Positions 8,894 through 18,007 of a stretch of DNA of 36,411 bases are shown in pieces; within the stretch, counting starts at the first letter, position 1; each line of letters opens with the position of its first letter. Position numbers and translations under genes: made by a program. A model generated the notes under the pieces. That model did no database searches and was not told where the DNA came from. It saw only the letters and a list, made by a program, of their open reading frames with translations. Source of the DNA: an uncultured SAR86 cluster bacterium (GTDB lineage: Bacteria; Pseudomonadota; Gammaproteobacteria; Magnimaribacterales; AG-339-G14); the NCBI GenBank assembly GCA_902624765.1, contig CACNYO010000010.1, positions 1-36,411 on the forward strand, written 5' to 3'.

Positions 8894-9849
8894 GCGACTA
8901 ATAAATGTTTTTTCTTCAGTATTCTTATTATCTCATCTACGTTCAGGTTATCCGACATAATTATTTGCCTTATTTTTTTGGAGTAACTAAAACCTTTAAA
9001 GAAATTTACCATGTGCCTTTTGATTAAGTAGCCTGAGAATCCTAAATCTTGGTTTTCTATCAAATATTTTTCCATCATCATTACAAGGGTTTCAATTTCA
9101 GTTTCATTGATTGATTGATAAAAAATTTTGTCTACTTTTGTTAATTCATAAGGTTTTTCACAGACATGTCTTCCGTACATCAAACCATCAATAAGTTGTA
9201 ATTTTTTTTTATCTTCTAGAAAGTCAGACAGACCCCCGTTAAGTATTATCTCAATGTCTGGAAAATCTTCTTTTAATCGATAGACTCTTTCGTAGTTAAG
9301 CGGTGGAATATTTCTATTTTCCTTTGGATTTAACCCTTCAAGCATTCCTTTACGTGCATGTACATATAGAGTTCTTATTCCTGATTTTAAAATGATTTCG
9401 GTAAAATTATCCAAGGTTTCTTCGATATCTTGGTTATCTACTCCTAATCTAATTTTTGCAGTTACTGGTATATCAGAAGAAGCAGACATAGCAGAAAGAC
9501 AATTTCTTACTTTAGTTGGTTCGTACATAAGAAATGCTCCAAAACCTCCTGATTTGACTCTAGGGCTAGGGCAACCAACATTTAAATTTATTTCATCGTA
9601 TTTGTTTTCATTAATTATTTTAGTCGCTTCTGCAAGATCCTTTGGTTCACAACCACCAAGTTGAAAGACAACTGGATTTTCTATATCGGTTTTTTGTATG
9701 TATTTATCTATTCTTTTATTTTTTAAAAGAGCATTGGAATGCACCATTTCTGTGAATAAGACGGCATGTTTTGATGCAAATCTACAAAGATTTCTAAAAT
9801 GTGTATCAGTTCTTCCCATCATCGGGGCGATACAAAAGGTTCTATCCAT
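8890..9849 (-). CDS. dusA: tRNA-dihydrouridine synthase A
   Basis: A 319-residue FMN enzyme that reduces uridines in the D-loop of tRNA. FMN-barrel motifs are APMMGRTDTHFRN near the N-terminus, QLGGCEP, and LNVGCPSPRVKSGGFGA containing catalytic Cys93. The KSGGFGAFLM region and spacing match DusA rather than DusB or DusC. In the first motif, E. coli DusA has Asp-Trp where this protein has Gly-Arg. The start overlaps the nhaB stop by 1 base (TAATG), and the stop overlaps the TerB-like start as ATGA. Confidence 0.93.
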   Translation of the reverse strand: MDRTFCIAPMMGRTDTHFRNLCRFASKHAVLFTEMVHSNALLKNKRIDKYIQKTDIENPVVFQLGGCEPKDLAEATKIINENKYDEINLNVGCPSPRVKSGGFGAFLMYEPTKVRNCLSAMSASSDIPVTAKIRLGVDNQDIEETLDNFTEIILKSGIRTLYVHARKGMLEGLNPKENRNIPPLNYERVYRLKEDFPDIEIILNGGLSDFLEDKKKLQLIDGLMYGRHVCEKPYELTKVDKIFYQSINETEIETLVMMMEKYLIENQDLGFSGYLIKRHMVNFFKGFSYSKKIRQIIMSDNLNVDEIIRILKKKHLLVA

Positions 9850-11357
9850 TAAAAGTAATAAAAAATTGCTGTTAATCCAACAGAGCTCAACACGATTGTA
9901 TAGGGAAGAGCCAGTTTAACCATTCTCAAATAAGAAAGACCAATTAAAGGAGCTACCGATGATGTGAGCAAGAAGAGAAAGGCTGCTTGTCCGTTAGGAG
10001 TAGCAACACTTGGTAAGTTTGTTCCGGTATTGATCGCGACAGCTAACGCATCAAATTGATCTCTGCTTATCTCTCCAGAATCTAATGCAGCTTTAATTTC
10101 GTTTATATAAATAGTAGCAACAAAAACATTGTCACTGATCATAGATAAAATTCCATTTGCTATAAAAAACAGAGGAGCCTGAAGTTCCACGGCTTGAAGA
10201 AATACGTAATCAATAACAGGCTTAAATAAATGTTGATCGTGTATGACTGCAACCACAGCAAAAAAAACAACAAGTAAAGCTGTAAAAGGAAGAGCTTCTT
10301 CGAAGGCTTTTCCTAATTCTTTTTCTTCAATGATTCCTGTAAATGAAGTCAAAAGTATAATGATCATCAACCCTATTAAGCCAACAGCAGCAATACTAAA
10401 TGCCAGCGAGAACATGAGGATTAATCCAACTATAAATTGAATAAGAAGTTTGGCTTTAACTTGATCTGTTAAGTTAGCGGTTTGATCATCATCAAATGCT
10501 TGAAGAATATCCCTGACTCTCTCAGGAAGTTGAGCACCGTATCCAAAAACATTAAATCTTTCTAAAAATAAAGTAGTGAACAAGCCAGCAATTAAGACAG
10601 GAATTGAAATTGGAGCCATCCTAATAAAAAATTCTATAAAGTCCCATTCTGCAATCGATGCGATAAGAAGATTTTGTGGCTCTCCTACAATAGTACAAAC
10701 GCCACCAAGAGCAGTTCCTACGGCTCCGTGCATTAGCAGGTTACAAAGAAAGAGTTTAAATTTTTCCAAATTAATTGATTCATTATCATCTAGATGCGAA
10801 TCATCGTTTAAATCATGCTCATCCAAATAATCTTTTCCTGATGCCGCTTGATGATAAACAGTATAAAAACCAACAGCGACGGATATCAAAACTGCTGTCA
10901 CGGTTAGGGCATCAAGAAATGCAGATAAAAAAGCTGCAGCAAAAACAAAAAGAAGAGATACGGTTGTCTTGTTTTTTACTTTCAATAAAAGCTTAGTAAA
11001 AATAAAAAGAAGCAAGTCTTTCATGAAAAATATTCCTGCAACCATGAACATAAGCAAAAGAATTACTTTTAGGTTTAGAGAAATTTCGTAATAAACTTGA
11101 CTGGTAGTAGTGAGTCCTAAAATCACTGCTTGCAGAGCTATCAATCCTCCTGGAGGAAGAGGGTGACATTTAAAAGTCATCGCAAGTGTAAAAATAAATT
11201 CGGCAAGAATAACCCAGCCTAGAATGGTCCCAGCAGGTAAGGAAGTTGCTATACAAATAAAGTAAAGAATTGGATTTATAACCAAAAAGGCTAGAATGGT
11301 CTGCTTATACCAATCAGGGGCATGACCAAGAAAGTTTTTAAAAATTGCTGAGGACAT
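9849..11357 (-). CDS. nhaB: Na+/H+ antiporter NhaB
   Basis: A 502-residue inner-membrane protein with about a dozen hydrophobic segments. The opening ([23 protein letters not shown]) is characteristic of NhaB, and the conserved [16 protein letters not shown] and [17 protein letters not shown] blocks are present. NhaB exports Na+ in exchange for H+, which suits a marine cell that may use a sodium gradient. The ATG at 11357 lies 10 bases from the divergent nudC start, so there is no room for separate promoters. It is the first gene of the nhaB-dusA-terB-hydrolase operon. No ribosome-binding site is visible. Confidence 0.95.
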   Translation of the reverse strand: MSSAIFKNFLGHAPDWYKQTILAFLVINPILYFICIATSLPAGTILGWVILAEFIFTLAMTFKCHPLPPGGLIALQAVILGLTTTSQVYYEISLNLKVILLLMFMVAGIFFMKDLLLFIFTKLLLKVKNKTTVSLLFVFAAAFLSAFLDALTVTAVLISVAVGFYTVYHQAASGKDYLDEHDLNDDSHLDDNESINLEKFKLFLCNLLMHGAVGTALGGVCTIVGEPQNLLIASIAEWDFIEFFIRMAPISIPVLIAGLFTTLFLERFNVFGYGAQLPERVRDILQAFDDDQTANLTDQVKAKLLIQFIVGLILMFSLAFSIAAVGLIGLMIIILLTSFTGIIEEKELGKAFEEALPFTALLVVFFAVVAVIHDQHLFKPVIDYVFLQAVELQAPLFFIANGILSMISDNVFVATIYINEIKAALDSGEISRDQFDALAVAINTGTNLPSVATPNGQAAFLFLLTSSVAPLIGLSYLRMVKLALPYTIVLSSVGLTAIFYYF

Positions 11358-11367
11358 AGTTTTTTAT

Positions 11368-12189
11368 ATGAATATTTTTACGCCGGGTAATTTTATAGAT
11401 GATACGACCAAAGAGTCAAAGTACTTTCCTGTATACAATTCAAAGTTATTACACTTTTTAAAAGAGTCTTCAGTTCGCCCAGCTACTGAGGATGAAATGA
11501 AATGGTCAGGTATAGAAGAAAAAAGTAGACACTTTATTGGTTATTTAGATGACGCTCCCCTTTATGCTGTGTCTGTCTCAAACGAACAAACAATGATTCC
11601 AGATACAACTTTTACCGATTTAAGAGCTTTATTCCCTGTGATGAATATGCAATTATTCGAAGCCATCTCCAGAGCTTTTCAGATAGTTAATTGGTCAGAC
11701 TCTAATAAATATTGCGGTTTTTGCGGATCAGAATTGCAACTTGATGAAAAAGAAAGAGCAATGAAATGTTTAAATTGTGAATCACCGTTGGTATACCCAA
11801 AAATTTCTCCATGCATAATCACTTTAATTCATAAAGACAAAAGCATTTTGTTGGCGCACAATAAAAATTTTCCAACTAATCTCTATAGCACTATTGCAGG
11901 CTTTATTGAGGCTGGAGAAAGTGCCGAAGCCTGTTTAAAGAGAGAAGTTAAAGAAGAAGTTGGAATTGAGGTTCACAAAATAAAATATTTTCAAAGTCAG
12001 TCTTGGCCTTTCCCGGGTCAATTAATGCTTGGATATTTTGCTGAATATAAAGCTGGAGAGATAACCCCAGACAACGATGAGATAGATGATGCTCAATGGT
12101 TTGAAGCTGATAATTTACCTAATACTCCTCCACCAGGCGTATCTATTTCAGGAGATCTAATTCAACATTACCTAAATAATCTTAAATAA
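11368..12189 (+). CDS. nudC: NADH pyrophosphatase / NAD-RNA decapping hydrolase NudC
   Basis: A 273-residue Nudix hydrolase that cleaves NAD(H) to NMN(H) and AMP and removes NAD caps from RNA. A zinc ribbon has C116, C119, C134 and C137. The Nudix box is complete from G178 through E184 and R192-E193 to E196-E197 and I200. The NudC signature downstream reads SQSWPFPGQ (210-218) where SQPWPFPxS is usual, so two consensus positions differ. The gene begins 10 bases from divergent nhaB and ends 1 base before the convergent rne stop. The neighbouring RNase E is a functional link (RNA turnover) but not a shared transcript. Confidence 0.93.
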   Translation: MNIFTPGNFIDDTTKESKYFPVYNSKLLHFLKESSVRPATEDEMKWSGIEEKSRHFIGYLDDAPLYAVSVSNEQTMIPDTTFTDLRALFPVMNMQLFEAISRAFQIVNWSDSNKYCGFCGSELQLDEKERAMKCLNCESPLVYPKISPCIITLIHKDKSILLAHNKNFPTNLYSTIAGFIEAGESAEACLKREVKEEVGIEVHKIKYFQSQSWPFPGQLMLGYFAEYKAGEITPDNDEIDDAQWFEADNLPNTPPPGVSISGDLIQHYLNNLK

Positions 12190-12190
12190 A

Positions 12191-14248
12191 TTATTTATTT
12201 CTTGGATCGTTTGAGGCCCTAATATCGCCGGAATGTTGTGGTTGATCTACAACTAATTCCTCTTTTTCAACTTTTTTTGATTCTTCAATTTTCTTAGGTC
12301 TAGATAATTTCACTGGTTTAGCATCTTTCTTACTAACTTCAGATTTTGATTCCTTTTTAGTTTCATTTACTTTACCTATTGCTACGCCAGCATGAAATTT
12401 TGTGTCAGAATCTTTTTTTACAGTATTTGTATTATCTTTTTTTGGTTTTGAGATTTTTTTCTTTGGTGTTTCATTTGCTGAATCTTTTTTCACCATTGCT
12501 TTAGATTTAACTTGATCCTTTTTTTGGTTAGAAGGTCTTCTCTTTTGATTAGAATTTCTTCTATTATCTTGTCTAGACGATTGCTTTTTATTTTGCGTTT
12601 TTTTAGGATTTCGTTTTCTTACATTTTTTGATTTTTTCTTTTTTTGAGGTTTGTTACTTTTAAACAAATTCATCAATTTAGACATCAAGCCAGTTTTAGG
12701 TCTAGAGGATGGCATTAGATTGACAGCAGCTTTTTCCTCCTTTCTTGAAACAGGAGAACTTATTGAATCTTTTTCTATTTGTTCTTGTATGTGAGAACTT
12801 GTTTCTTCTTCAATTATTTCCCCATCTTTTAATCTTACAACTTCAAATCTTGTATCTGGACGAATAGGGTCAGCTATAACAGTCACTTTTAAGTTAGCTC
12901 TTGCTTCGATATCGTTGAGTCTTATTCTTCTTTCATTCAACAAAAGAGCAGACATTGATGGCGATACAATCGCTCTTACTTCTCCTGTATTCTCTTTACT
13001 ACTTTCTTCTTCGATTAATCTTAGTACAGCGGTTGAGAGGGTATTAATATCTTGAGTCCATCTTTCCTTTAAAGAAGATCTTAGTCTTTGTCTCGACAGT
13101 TCGAGAAGACCAAATCTAGAAATTCTGCCAATTTGTACTCTCGCTCTATCCGCAGAAAGAGAATTTCGCATTTCATCTTCTACTTTTCTCTTATTCTCAA
13201 GATTCATCATGTCAATAAAATCAATAACTACCAGACCACCAATATCTCTAAGTCTCAGCTGCCTGGATATTTCTCTCGCTGCTTCAAGATTTGTATGCGT
13301 TGCAGTTTCTTCAATATCTTTACCTGAAGTTGCTTTTGATGAATTTATATCTATCGCAACTAAGGCTTCTGCATCGTCAATGACTATTGATCCGCCAGAC
13401 TCAAGTTTTACTTCTCTTTGATAAGCAGTTTCAATTTGAGATTCAATTTGGTATCGAGTGAATAGAGGCAGACTATTTTCATATCTCTTTATAATGTTTG
13501 ATTGTTCTGGCATGACTCTATCCACAAACTCAATGGCTTGGTCATATGCTTCTTGTGTATCTATCCAAACTTCATCAACGTCTTCCCTAACATAATCTCG
13601 AAGGGACCTAATGATCACATCACTTTCTTTGTAAATTAAGAAAGGACCATTTTTTTGGAGATTTGCTTCCAAAATTGCATCCCACACTTTGAGTAAATAA
13701 TCCAAATCCCACTCTAATTCGGTTAATTCCTTACCTTCCCCAGCTGTTCTGACAATTATCCCCATCTCTTCAGGAACATTCAAAGCAGAAACCTTTTGTT
13801 TTAGAGTATCTCTTTCTGAAGGGTTCAATCTTCTAGAGATACCTTGAGCTTTTGGGTTGTTAGGCATTAAAACCAAAAATCTTCCCGCCAAACTGACAAA
13901 GGTGGTTAAAGCTGCTCCTTTGTTTCCGCGCTCTTCTTTTTCAACTTGAACAATAATTTCTTGATTTTTTGACAGACAATCGGTTATGGATAATCTTCCT
14001 TTTTTATCCTTTGGATAAAATTGCGGTGCAACTTCCTTGAAGGGTAGAAAACCATGTCTGTCAGCACCAAAATTGATAAAAGCAGCCCCTAAACTTGGTT
14101 CCACTCTAGTAACAATACCTTTGTAGATATTTCCTTTCCTTCTAACTTCATTGATATTTTCAATATCCAAGTCATAAAGGGAATCTCCCCTTGTCATTGC
14201 AACGCGAAGCTCTTCTGGTTGAGTAGCATTAATTAACATTCTTTTCAT
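12191..14248 (-). CDS. rne: Ribonuclease E, short form without zinc-link
   Basis: A 685-residue endoribonuclease starting RNA turnover and processing. It contains an S1 domain (about 35-120), a 5'-sensor/RNase H region, and a DNase I-like catalytic subdomain with Asp300 (AIDINS) and Asp343 (VIDFIDM), matching E. coli D303 and D346. The CPRCxGxG zinc-link expected near residue 398 is absent: SSLKERWTQDINTLST runs straight through, and the only cysteine is C91. The C-terminal scaffold is short (about 190 residues): a possible amphipathic membrane anchor GLMSKLMNLFKS (520-531), a Lys/Arg-rich RNA-binding stretch (536-640), and the tail RASNDPRNK. GAGGT precedes the ATG. The gene is divergent from rluC, as in E. 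coli. Confidence 0.95.
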   Translation of the reverse strand: MKRMLINATQPEELRVAMTRGDSLYDLDIENINEVRRKGNIYKGIVTRVEPSLGAAFINFGADRHGFLPFKEVAPQFYPKDKKGRLSITDCLSKNQEIIVQVEKEERGNKGAALTTFVSLAGRFLVLMPNNPKAQGISRRLNPSERDTLKQKVSALNVPEEMGIIVRTAGEGKELTELEWDLDYLLKVWDAILEANLQKNGPFLIYKESDVIIRSLRDYVREDVDEVWIDTQEAYDQAIEFVDRVMPEQSNIIKRYENSLPLFTRYQIESQIETAYQREVKLESGGSIVIDDAEALVAIDINSSKATSGKDIEETATHTNLEAAREISRQLRLRDIGGLVVIDFIDMMNLENKRKVEDEMRNSLSADRARVQIGRISRFGLLELSRQRLRSSLKERWTQDINTLSTAVLRLIEEESSKENTGEVRAIVSPSMSALLLNERRIRLNDIEARANLKVTVIADPIRPDTRFEVVRLKDGEIIEEETSSHIQEQIEKDSISSPVSRKEEKAAVNLMPSSRPKTGLMSKLMNLFKSNKPQKKKKSKNVRKRNPKKTQNKKQSSRQDNRRNSNQKRRPSNQKKDQVKSKAMVKKDSANETPKKKISKPKKDNTNTVKKDSDTKFHAGVAIGKVNETKKESKSEVSKKDAKPVKLSRPKKIEESKKVEKEELVVDQPQHSGDIRASNDPRNK

Positions 14249-14283
14249 ATGTACCTCGAAAAAAATGTTTTATAAGTAATTAA

Positions 14284-14340
14284 AAGTCATTGATGACTTC
14301 AAAATTGTAAGATTCTCAGGATTTACGCCTACTGACCTGA
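14284..14340 (-). promoter_or_regulatory. rne leader with two potential hairpins
   Basis: In the region that would be the rne 5' untranslated RNA there is a perfect inverted repeat AAGTCAT/ATGACTT (14284-14290 and 14293-14299) and a 5-bp stem TCAGG/CCTGA (14316-14320 and 14336-14340). In E. coli, RNase E controls its own mRNA through hairpins in a long rne leader. The same logic here is inference from position. Confidence 0.35.
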
Positions 14341-14356
14341 AAAAATATTATTTGTT

Positions 14357-14385
14357 CTTATAAAACTCTATTGTTTAACAAGCAA
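14357..14385 (-). promoter_or_regulatory. Candidate rne promoter
   Basis: On the minus strand, TTGCTT (14385-14380) and TATAAG (14362-14357) are separated by exactly 17 bases. The -35 matches only 3 of 6 positions and the -10 matches 5 of 6. Transcription would begin near 14350, giving a leader of about 100 bases before the rne ATG. Confidence 0.4.
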
Positions 14386-14415
14386 AAAATTCCTTATCTT
14401 TAAAAATTTATATAC

Positions 14416-14469
14416 TTAGGAGATTCAAAATAAAGATAAAGATCAAAATTGCTATGCTTTATCTCCTAA
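14416..14469. repeat. 9-bp inverted repeat between rne and rluC
   Basis: TTAGGAGAT at 14416-14424 is repeated inverted as ATCTCCTAA at 14461-14469. A second pair inside it, GATAAAG (14435-14441) and CTTTATC (14457-14463), shares bases 14461-14463 with the outer pair, so the two stems exclude each other. It lies upstream of the candidate rne promoter and about 60 bases before rluC. Confidence 0.5.
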
Positions 14470-14526
14470 AAAAGAAGCTAAACTATCACATTAATTGGAT
14501 ATTTTAAAATTATTCCGCTAAAGAAA

Positions 14527-15441
14527 TTGACAGAAGATAACTATATAAAGGCTTCCATTGAAGAAATAGGCGAGAATTCTTCTAATCAAAGAGTAGATAA
14601 TTTTTTATTAGGAAAATTCAAAGATTTACCCAAATCAAAAATCTATTCTATTATCAGAAAAGGGGAAGTAAGAATAAACGGCTCCAGAGTAAAACCTCAT
14701 ACCAAACTTTCACTAGGGGATAAATTAAGGATTCCACCATTATTTTTAACTAAACAAAAATGTAATCAAAGTTATCCAGAAAAGGGACTAATACAGGAAA
14801 TAAAGGACCTCGTAATTTATGAAAATGACGAGATATTAGCAATTAATAAGAAACATAACCTAGCAGTTCATGGAGGCTCAAGAGTAAGTATTGGGTTAAT
14901 AGAGATTGTTAGAAACTTTGGAAAGGATTATAGAGATGCCCAATTAATTCATAGATTAGATAAAGCAACATCCGGTTGCATCATAATTGCCAAACATAAA
15001 CAAAGCACACGTCTGTTTAATTCGTTTATTAGATCGAATCAAATAACCAAAAAATATCATTGTTTAGTTCATGGCACTTGGCCGAAGAAACTTAATAACG
15101 TAAAACTGCCATTGAAAGTTAATAAGAACGAAAACTTAAATAAGACTATTGTTTCTGAAGATGGAAAATATTCTGAAACTAGCTTTGAATTGATTAAATT
15201 TAATGAAAACTATTCTTTGATTGAATGCACCTTAAAGACGGGAAGAACTCATCAAATTAGAGTTCATACCAGCGCCAGTGGTTTTCCAATAGTAGGAGAT
15301 TTAAAATATTCCAAAATACCTTTAAATATTGGTTTCGAAAGAAGGATGTATCTACATTGCTCAAGCTTAGAGATTACAGAGATAGATCTGAAAATCACCA
15401 GCAAGGTACCAATTTCTTTTTTTCAACCTTTTGAAGTTTGA
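14527..15441 (+). CDS. rluC: 23S rRNA pseudouridine synthase (RluC-like)
   Basis: A 304-residue enzyme of the RluA/C/D family that isomerises uridines in 23S rRNA. An N-terminal S4 RNA-binding domain (about 19-80, KIYSIIRKGEVRINGSRV) is followed by the catalytic domain with LIHRLDKATSG containing the catalytic Asp, and the later TGRTHQIRVH block. The start is TTG at 14527; no ATG or GTG exists upstream in the open frame, which begins after a stop at 14479. Divergence from rne is the E. coli arrangement and favours RluC over RluA or RluD. The next gene is rpmF. The yceF and yceD genes found between them in E. coli are missing. Confidence 0.9.
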   Translation: MTEDNYIKASIEEIGENSSNQRVDNFLLGKFKDLPKSKIYSIIRKGEVRINGSRVKPHTKLSLGDKLRIPPLFLTKQKCNQSYPEKGLIQEIKDLVIYENDEILAINKKHNLAVHGGSRVSIGLIEIVRNFGKDYRDAQLIHRLDKATSGCIIIAKHKQSTRLFNSFIRSNQITKKYHCLVHGTWPKKLNNVKLPLKVNKNENLNKTIVSEDGKYSETSFELIKFNENYSLIECTLKTGRTHQIRVHTSASGFPIVGDLKYSKIPLNIGFERRMYLHCSSLEITEIDLKITSKVPISFFQPFEV

Positions 15442-15466
15442 AGAGAACTGAAATTTCATCTAGAAT
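15438..15466 (+). promoter_or_regulatory. Candidate rpmF-fabG promoter
   Basis: TTGAAG (15438-15443) and TAGAAT (15461-15466) are separated by exactly 17 bases. The -35 overlaps the rluC stop. The predicted start is only about 8-10 bases before the rpmF ATG, which would give an almost leaderless mRNA and would explain the lack of a ribosome-binding site there. Confidence 0.5.
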
Positions 15467-15481
15467 CGCATTCTTTTAATT

Positions 15482-15691
15482 ATGGCAGTACAAAAAAGTA
15501 AAGTATCTAGAGCAAGAAGGGGAGCACGCAGGTCTCACAATGCTCTAAAAAATACAACCTTATCAACCGATCAGGTTTCAGGGGAGCGTCATCAGCGTCA
15601 CGTGATGACTTCGGATGGTTTTTACAAAGGTAAGAAGGTAATGGAAGTAAAAATCAAAGAAGACACTGAAGAACAAAATAATCCTGAATAA
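15482..15691 (+). CDS. rpmF: 50S ribosomal protein L32
   Basis: A 69-residue basic protein of the large ribosomal subunit. It opens [20 protein letters not shown] and keeps the [11 protein letters not shown] block that corresponds to TADGYYRGRKV in E. coli. It has no cysteines, so it is the zinc-free form. It carries an acidic tail ([10 protein letters not shown]) not present in the 57-residue E. coli protein. It sits 7 bases before fabG; in most gammaproteobacteria plsX, fabH and fabD would lie in that gap. Confidence 0.95.
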   Translation: MAVQKSKVSRARRGARRSHNALKNTTLSTDQVSGERHQRHVMTSDGFYKGKKVMEVKIKEDTEEQNNPE

Positions 15692-15698
15692 ATAAGTT

Positions 15699-16433
15699 TT
15701 GAATCCTAAATATGTCTTTGTATCTGGTGCTTCTAGAGGCATTGGCCAGAGTATATTAAAACTATTTTCTTCCAAAGGGTTTCCTGTGATTGGGACGTCT
15801 ACGTCTGATGAAGGTGTTAAAACAATTGATGGAATCCTATCTGAATCATCTGCCGAAGGTTTTGGAATAAAGCTTGATCTATCTGAAAAAAAATCTATAG
15901 AAAATTTATTTGATACCTTGAAAGAGAAAGACGTCAATCCAGAGATTGTTATTAATAATGCCGGAGTAACTAGAGATAATATTTTTCTAAGGATGAAAGA
16001 TGAAGAATGGAATGAGGTTATTCAAGTTCATCTGAGCTCTGTCTTTTCATTATTGAAGTTTTTTTCCAAAAAAATGGTCAAAAACAGGTCTGGAAGAATT
16101 ATTAATATTTCATCTACTTCTGCTGCCATTGGAAATAAGGGTCAAGCAAATTATGCGGCAGCTAAATCGGGTTTAGAGGCATTTTCAAGATCTTTAGCTA
16201 GGGAGCTGGCGCCAAGAAATATAACAGTCAATTGTGTCGCCCCAGGATTTATTGAGACAGATATGATCAAAAGCATGGATGAGGATACTTTGAAGTTAAT
16301 GTCAGACCAAATTCCTCTAGGGAGACTTGGTTCATCACAAGAGGTTGCAGAATTAATTTATTTTCTTTCCTCTGAAGAGGCTAATTACATCACAGGTCAG
16401 ACCATTCACATTAATGGTGGACTTTATATGTAG
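15699..16433 (+). CDS. fabG: 3-oxoacyl-ACP reductase
   Basis: A 244-residue short-chain dehydrogenase that reduces 3-ketoacyl-ACP with NADPH in fatty-acid elongation. The nucleotide loop is GASRGIG (10-16), NNAG is at 86-89, and the catalytic residues Ser139, Tyr152 and Lys156 lie in ISSTSAAIGNKGQANYAAAK. The C-terminal TGQTIHINGGLYM is typical. The start is TTG at 15699; no ATG gives the full nucleotide loop. It lies 7 bases after rpmF and is probably read from the rpmF promoter. Confidence 0.96.
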   Translation: MNPKYVFVSGASRGIGQSILKLFSSKGFPVIGTSTSDEGVKTIDGILSESSAEGFGIKLDLSEKKSIENLFDTLKEKDVNPEIVINNAGVTRDNIFLRMKDEEWNEVIQVHLSSVFSLLKFFSKKMVKNRSGRIINISSTSAAIGNKGQANYAAAKSGLEAFSRSLARELAPRNITVNCVAPGFIETDMIKSMDEDTLKLMSDQIPLGRLGSSQEVAELIYFLSSEEANYITGQTIHINGGLYM

Positions 16434-16450
16434 GTTATGCATAAAAAAAA

Positions 16451-16479
16451 TTAAAAAACTTATCTTCTAGGTATATAAT
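16451..16479 (+). promoter_or_regulatory. Candidate acpP promoter
   Basis: A perfect TATAAT (16474-16479) has TTAAAA (16451-16456) 17 bases upstream, in the 77-base gap between fabG and acpP. An extra promoter ahead of acpP fits the need for much more carrier protein than enzyme, as known in E. coli. Confidence 0.6.
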
Positions 16480-16510
16480 TCGACAGATTTTCAACCTTAA
16501 AGAGGTATTT

Positions 16511-16744
16511 ATGAGTAGCACACAAGAAAGAGTTCAAAGAATTGTTTGCGAACAATTAGGCGTAAGTGAAGAAGAAGTCACCACGACGGCTTCGTTTATA
16601 GATGATTTGGGGGCAGACTCACTCGATACTGTTGAACTTGTAATGGCTTTTGAAGAGGAGTTTGAAATTGAAATTCCTGATGAAGAAGCTGAAAAAATAG
16701 CAACTGTTCAAGATGCTATCAGTTACATAGAATCTACATCTTAA
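16511..16744 (+). CDS. acpP: Acyl carrier protein
   Basis: A 77-residue acidic helical protein that carries growing acyl chains on phosphopantetheine attached to Ser37 of the DSLD motif ([21 protein letters not shown]). Length and sequence are typical of AcpP. AGAGG is 5 bases before the ATG, one of the better ribosome-binding sites in this operon. It is followed by fabF after 18 bases. Confidence 0.98.
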   Translation: MSSTQERVQRIVCEQLGVSEEEVTTTASFIDDLGADSLDTVELVMAFEEEFEIEIPDEEAEKIATVQDAISYIESTS

Positions 16745-16762
16745 TACCATTCAAATTCATTT

Positions 16763-18007
16763 ATGACCGCATCTCGTAGAGTTGTAGTTACAGGTATGGG
16801 TATCATTTCTCCTGTAGGAAATGAACTAGAATCATCCTGGCAAAATATTTTAGCCGGTCGAAGCGGTGCAAAAACTGTTACAGCGTTCGATGTATCAGAT
16901 TATCCGACTAAATTCGCAGCTCCTGTAGAAAACTTTGATGAAGTAAACAATCTGGATGTTAAGACTAAAAGAAGAGTTGATGAATTTGTTCAATATGGTC
17001 TAGTTGCCTCAAAACACGCAATTGAGAATTCTGGTTTAGCACTTAATTCAATTGATTTAACAAGAATAGGAGTTTCAATAGGATCTGGGATTGGTGGCTT
17101 AGATACTATTGAAAAAAATGCTCTGACACTCAATAAAAGGGGTCCGAGAAAGATATCGCCTTTTTTTGTTCCGGGTGCAATCGTAAATATGGTTTCCGGC
17201 TTAGTTTCCATCGAATACGGATTGCGAGGTCCTAATTTATCAATCGTTACAGCATGCTCTAGTGGCAATCACAGCATAGGATTTTCAGCAAGGTCTATTT
17301 CGCATGGAGATTGCGATATTATGATCACCGGTGGATCAGAGATGGCTATCACTCCTTTAGGTCTTGGAGGTTTTTCTGCAGTAACAGCTTTATCAACTAA
17401 CAATGACAATCCTACTAAAGCTAGCAGACCGTGGGATAAGGATAGAGATGGTTTTGTCCTAGGCGATGGAGCAGGCATTTTAGTATTGGAAGAATACGAG
17501 CATGCTAAAGCTAGATCTGCAAATATTTATGCAGAAGTATCTGGATTTGGAATGAGTTCTGATGCTTTTCATATGACAGCACCAGCCGAAGACGGTAAAG
17601 GTGCAAAACAGGCAATGGTCTCAGCACTTAGAGATGCTCAATTAGATAGCTCTAAAATTGACTACATAAATGCTCACGGTACGTCCACACCGCTAGGAGA
17701 TATCATTGAAGCAAATGCAATAGCCGATATTTTTTCATCATCTCAAGATCAAATAGCAGTTTCCTCTACAAAATCTATGACTGGCCATCTTTTAGGGGCA
17801 GCAGGGGCTATAGAATCTATTTTTTCAATTCTAAGCCTCAGAGATAATCATCTACCTCCAACTATAAATCTTGATAATCTAGATGCAAATGCTCCAAAAC
17901 TTAATTACGTTCCTAATGAATCCCAAGAAAAAGAAATCAAACATGTTTTGAATAATTCATTTGGCTTTGGTGGAACAAATGCGTCTTTGGTGTTCTCCAA
18001 AATCTAA
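16763..18007 (+). CDS. fabF: 3-oxoacyl-ACP synthase II
   Basis: A 414-residue condensing enzyme that extends acyl-ACP with malonyl-ACP. The active site is complete: Cys165 (TACSSG), His305 ([11 protein letters not shown]), Lys337 and His342 ([12 protein letters not shown]). Neighbourhood and length favour FabF over FabB. The stop TAA is followed directly by the GTG of mltG, with no spacer. pabC, present between fabF and mltG in E. coli, is missing. Confidence 0.97.
   Translation: MTASRRVVVTGMGIISPVGNELESSWQNILAGRSGAKTVTAFDVSDYPTKFAAPVENFDEVNNLDVKTKRRVDEFVQYGLVASKHAIENSGLALNSIDLTRIGVSIGSGIGGLDTIEKNALTLNKRGPRKISPFFVPGAIVNMVSGLVSIEYGLRGPNLSIVTACSSGNHSIGFSARSISHGDCDIMITGGSEMAITPLGLGGFSAVTALSTNNDNPTKASRPWDKDRDGFVLGDGAGILVLEEYEHAKARSANIYAEVSGFGMSSDAFHMTAPAEDGKGAKQAMVSALRDAQLDSSKIDYINAHGTSTPLGDIIEANAIADIFSSSQDQIAVSSTKSMTGHLLGAAGAIESIFSILSLRDNHLPPTINLDNLDANAPKLNYVPNESQEKEIKHVLNNSFGFGGTNASLVFSKI

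Noticed and set aside
10243-10996. Plus-strand open frames opposite nhaB
   Set aside because: They are shadows of the nhaB coding sequence, without ribosome-binding sites or recognisable protein features.
12184-12200. AT-only palindrome AAATAAATTATTTATTT between nudC and rne
   Set aside because: It has no G-C pairs, so it is a poor terminator, and it overlaps the stop codons of both genes; probably chance.
14454-14507. A 17-codon open frame starting with ATG upstream of rluC
   Set aside because: No ribosome-binding site at a workable distance (the TAGGAG is about 30 bases away), and the sequence is better explained as part of the inverted repeats.
14527-14532. A perfect TTGACA that could be a -35 box
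   Set aside because: No -10 box occurs at 16-18 bases downstream; these bases are the TTG start and second codon of rluC.
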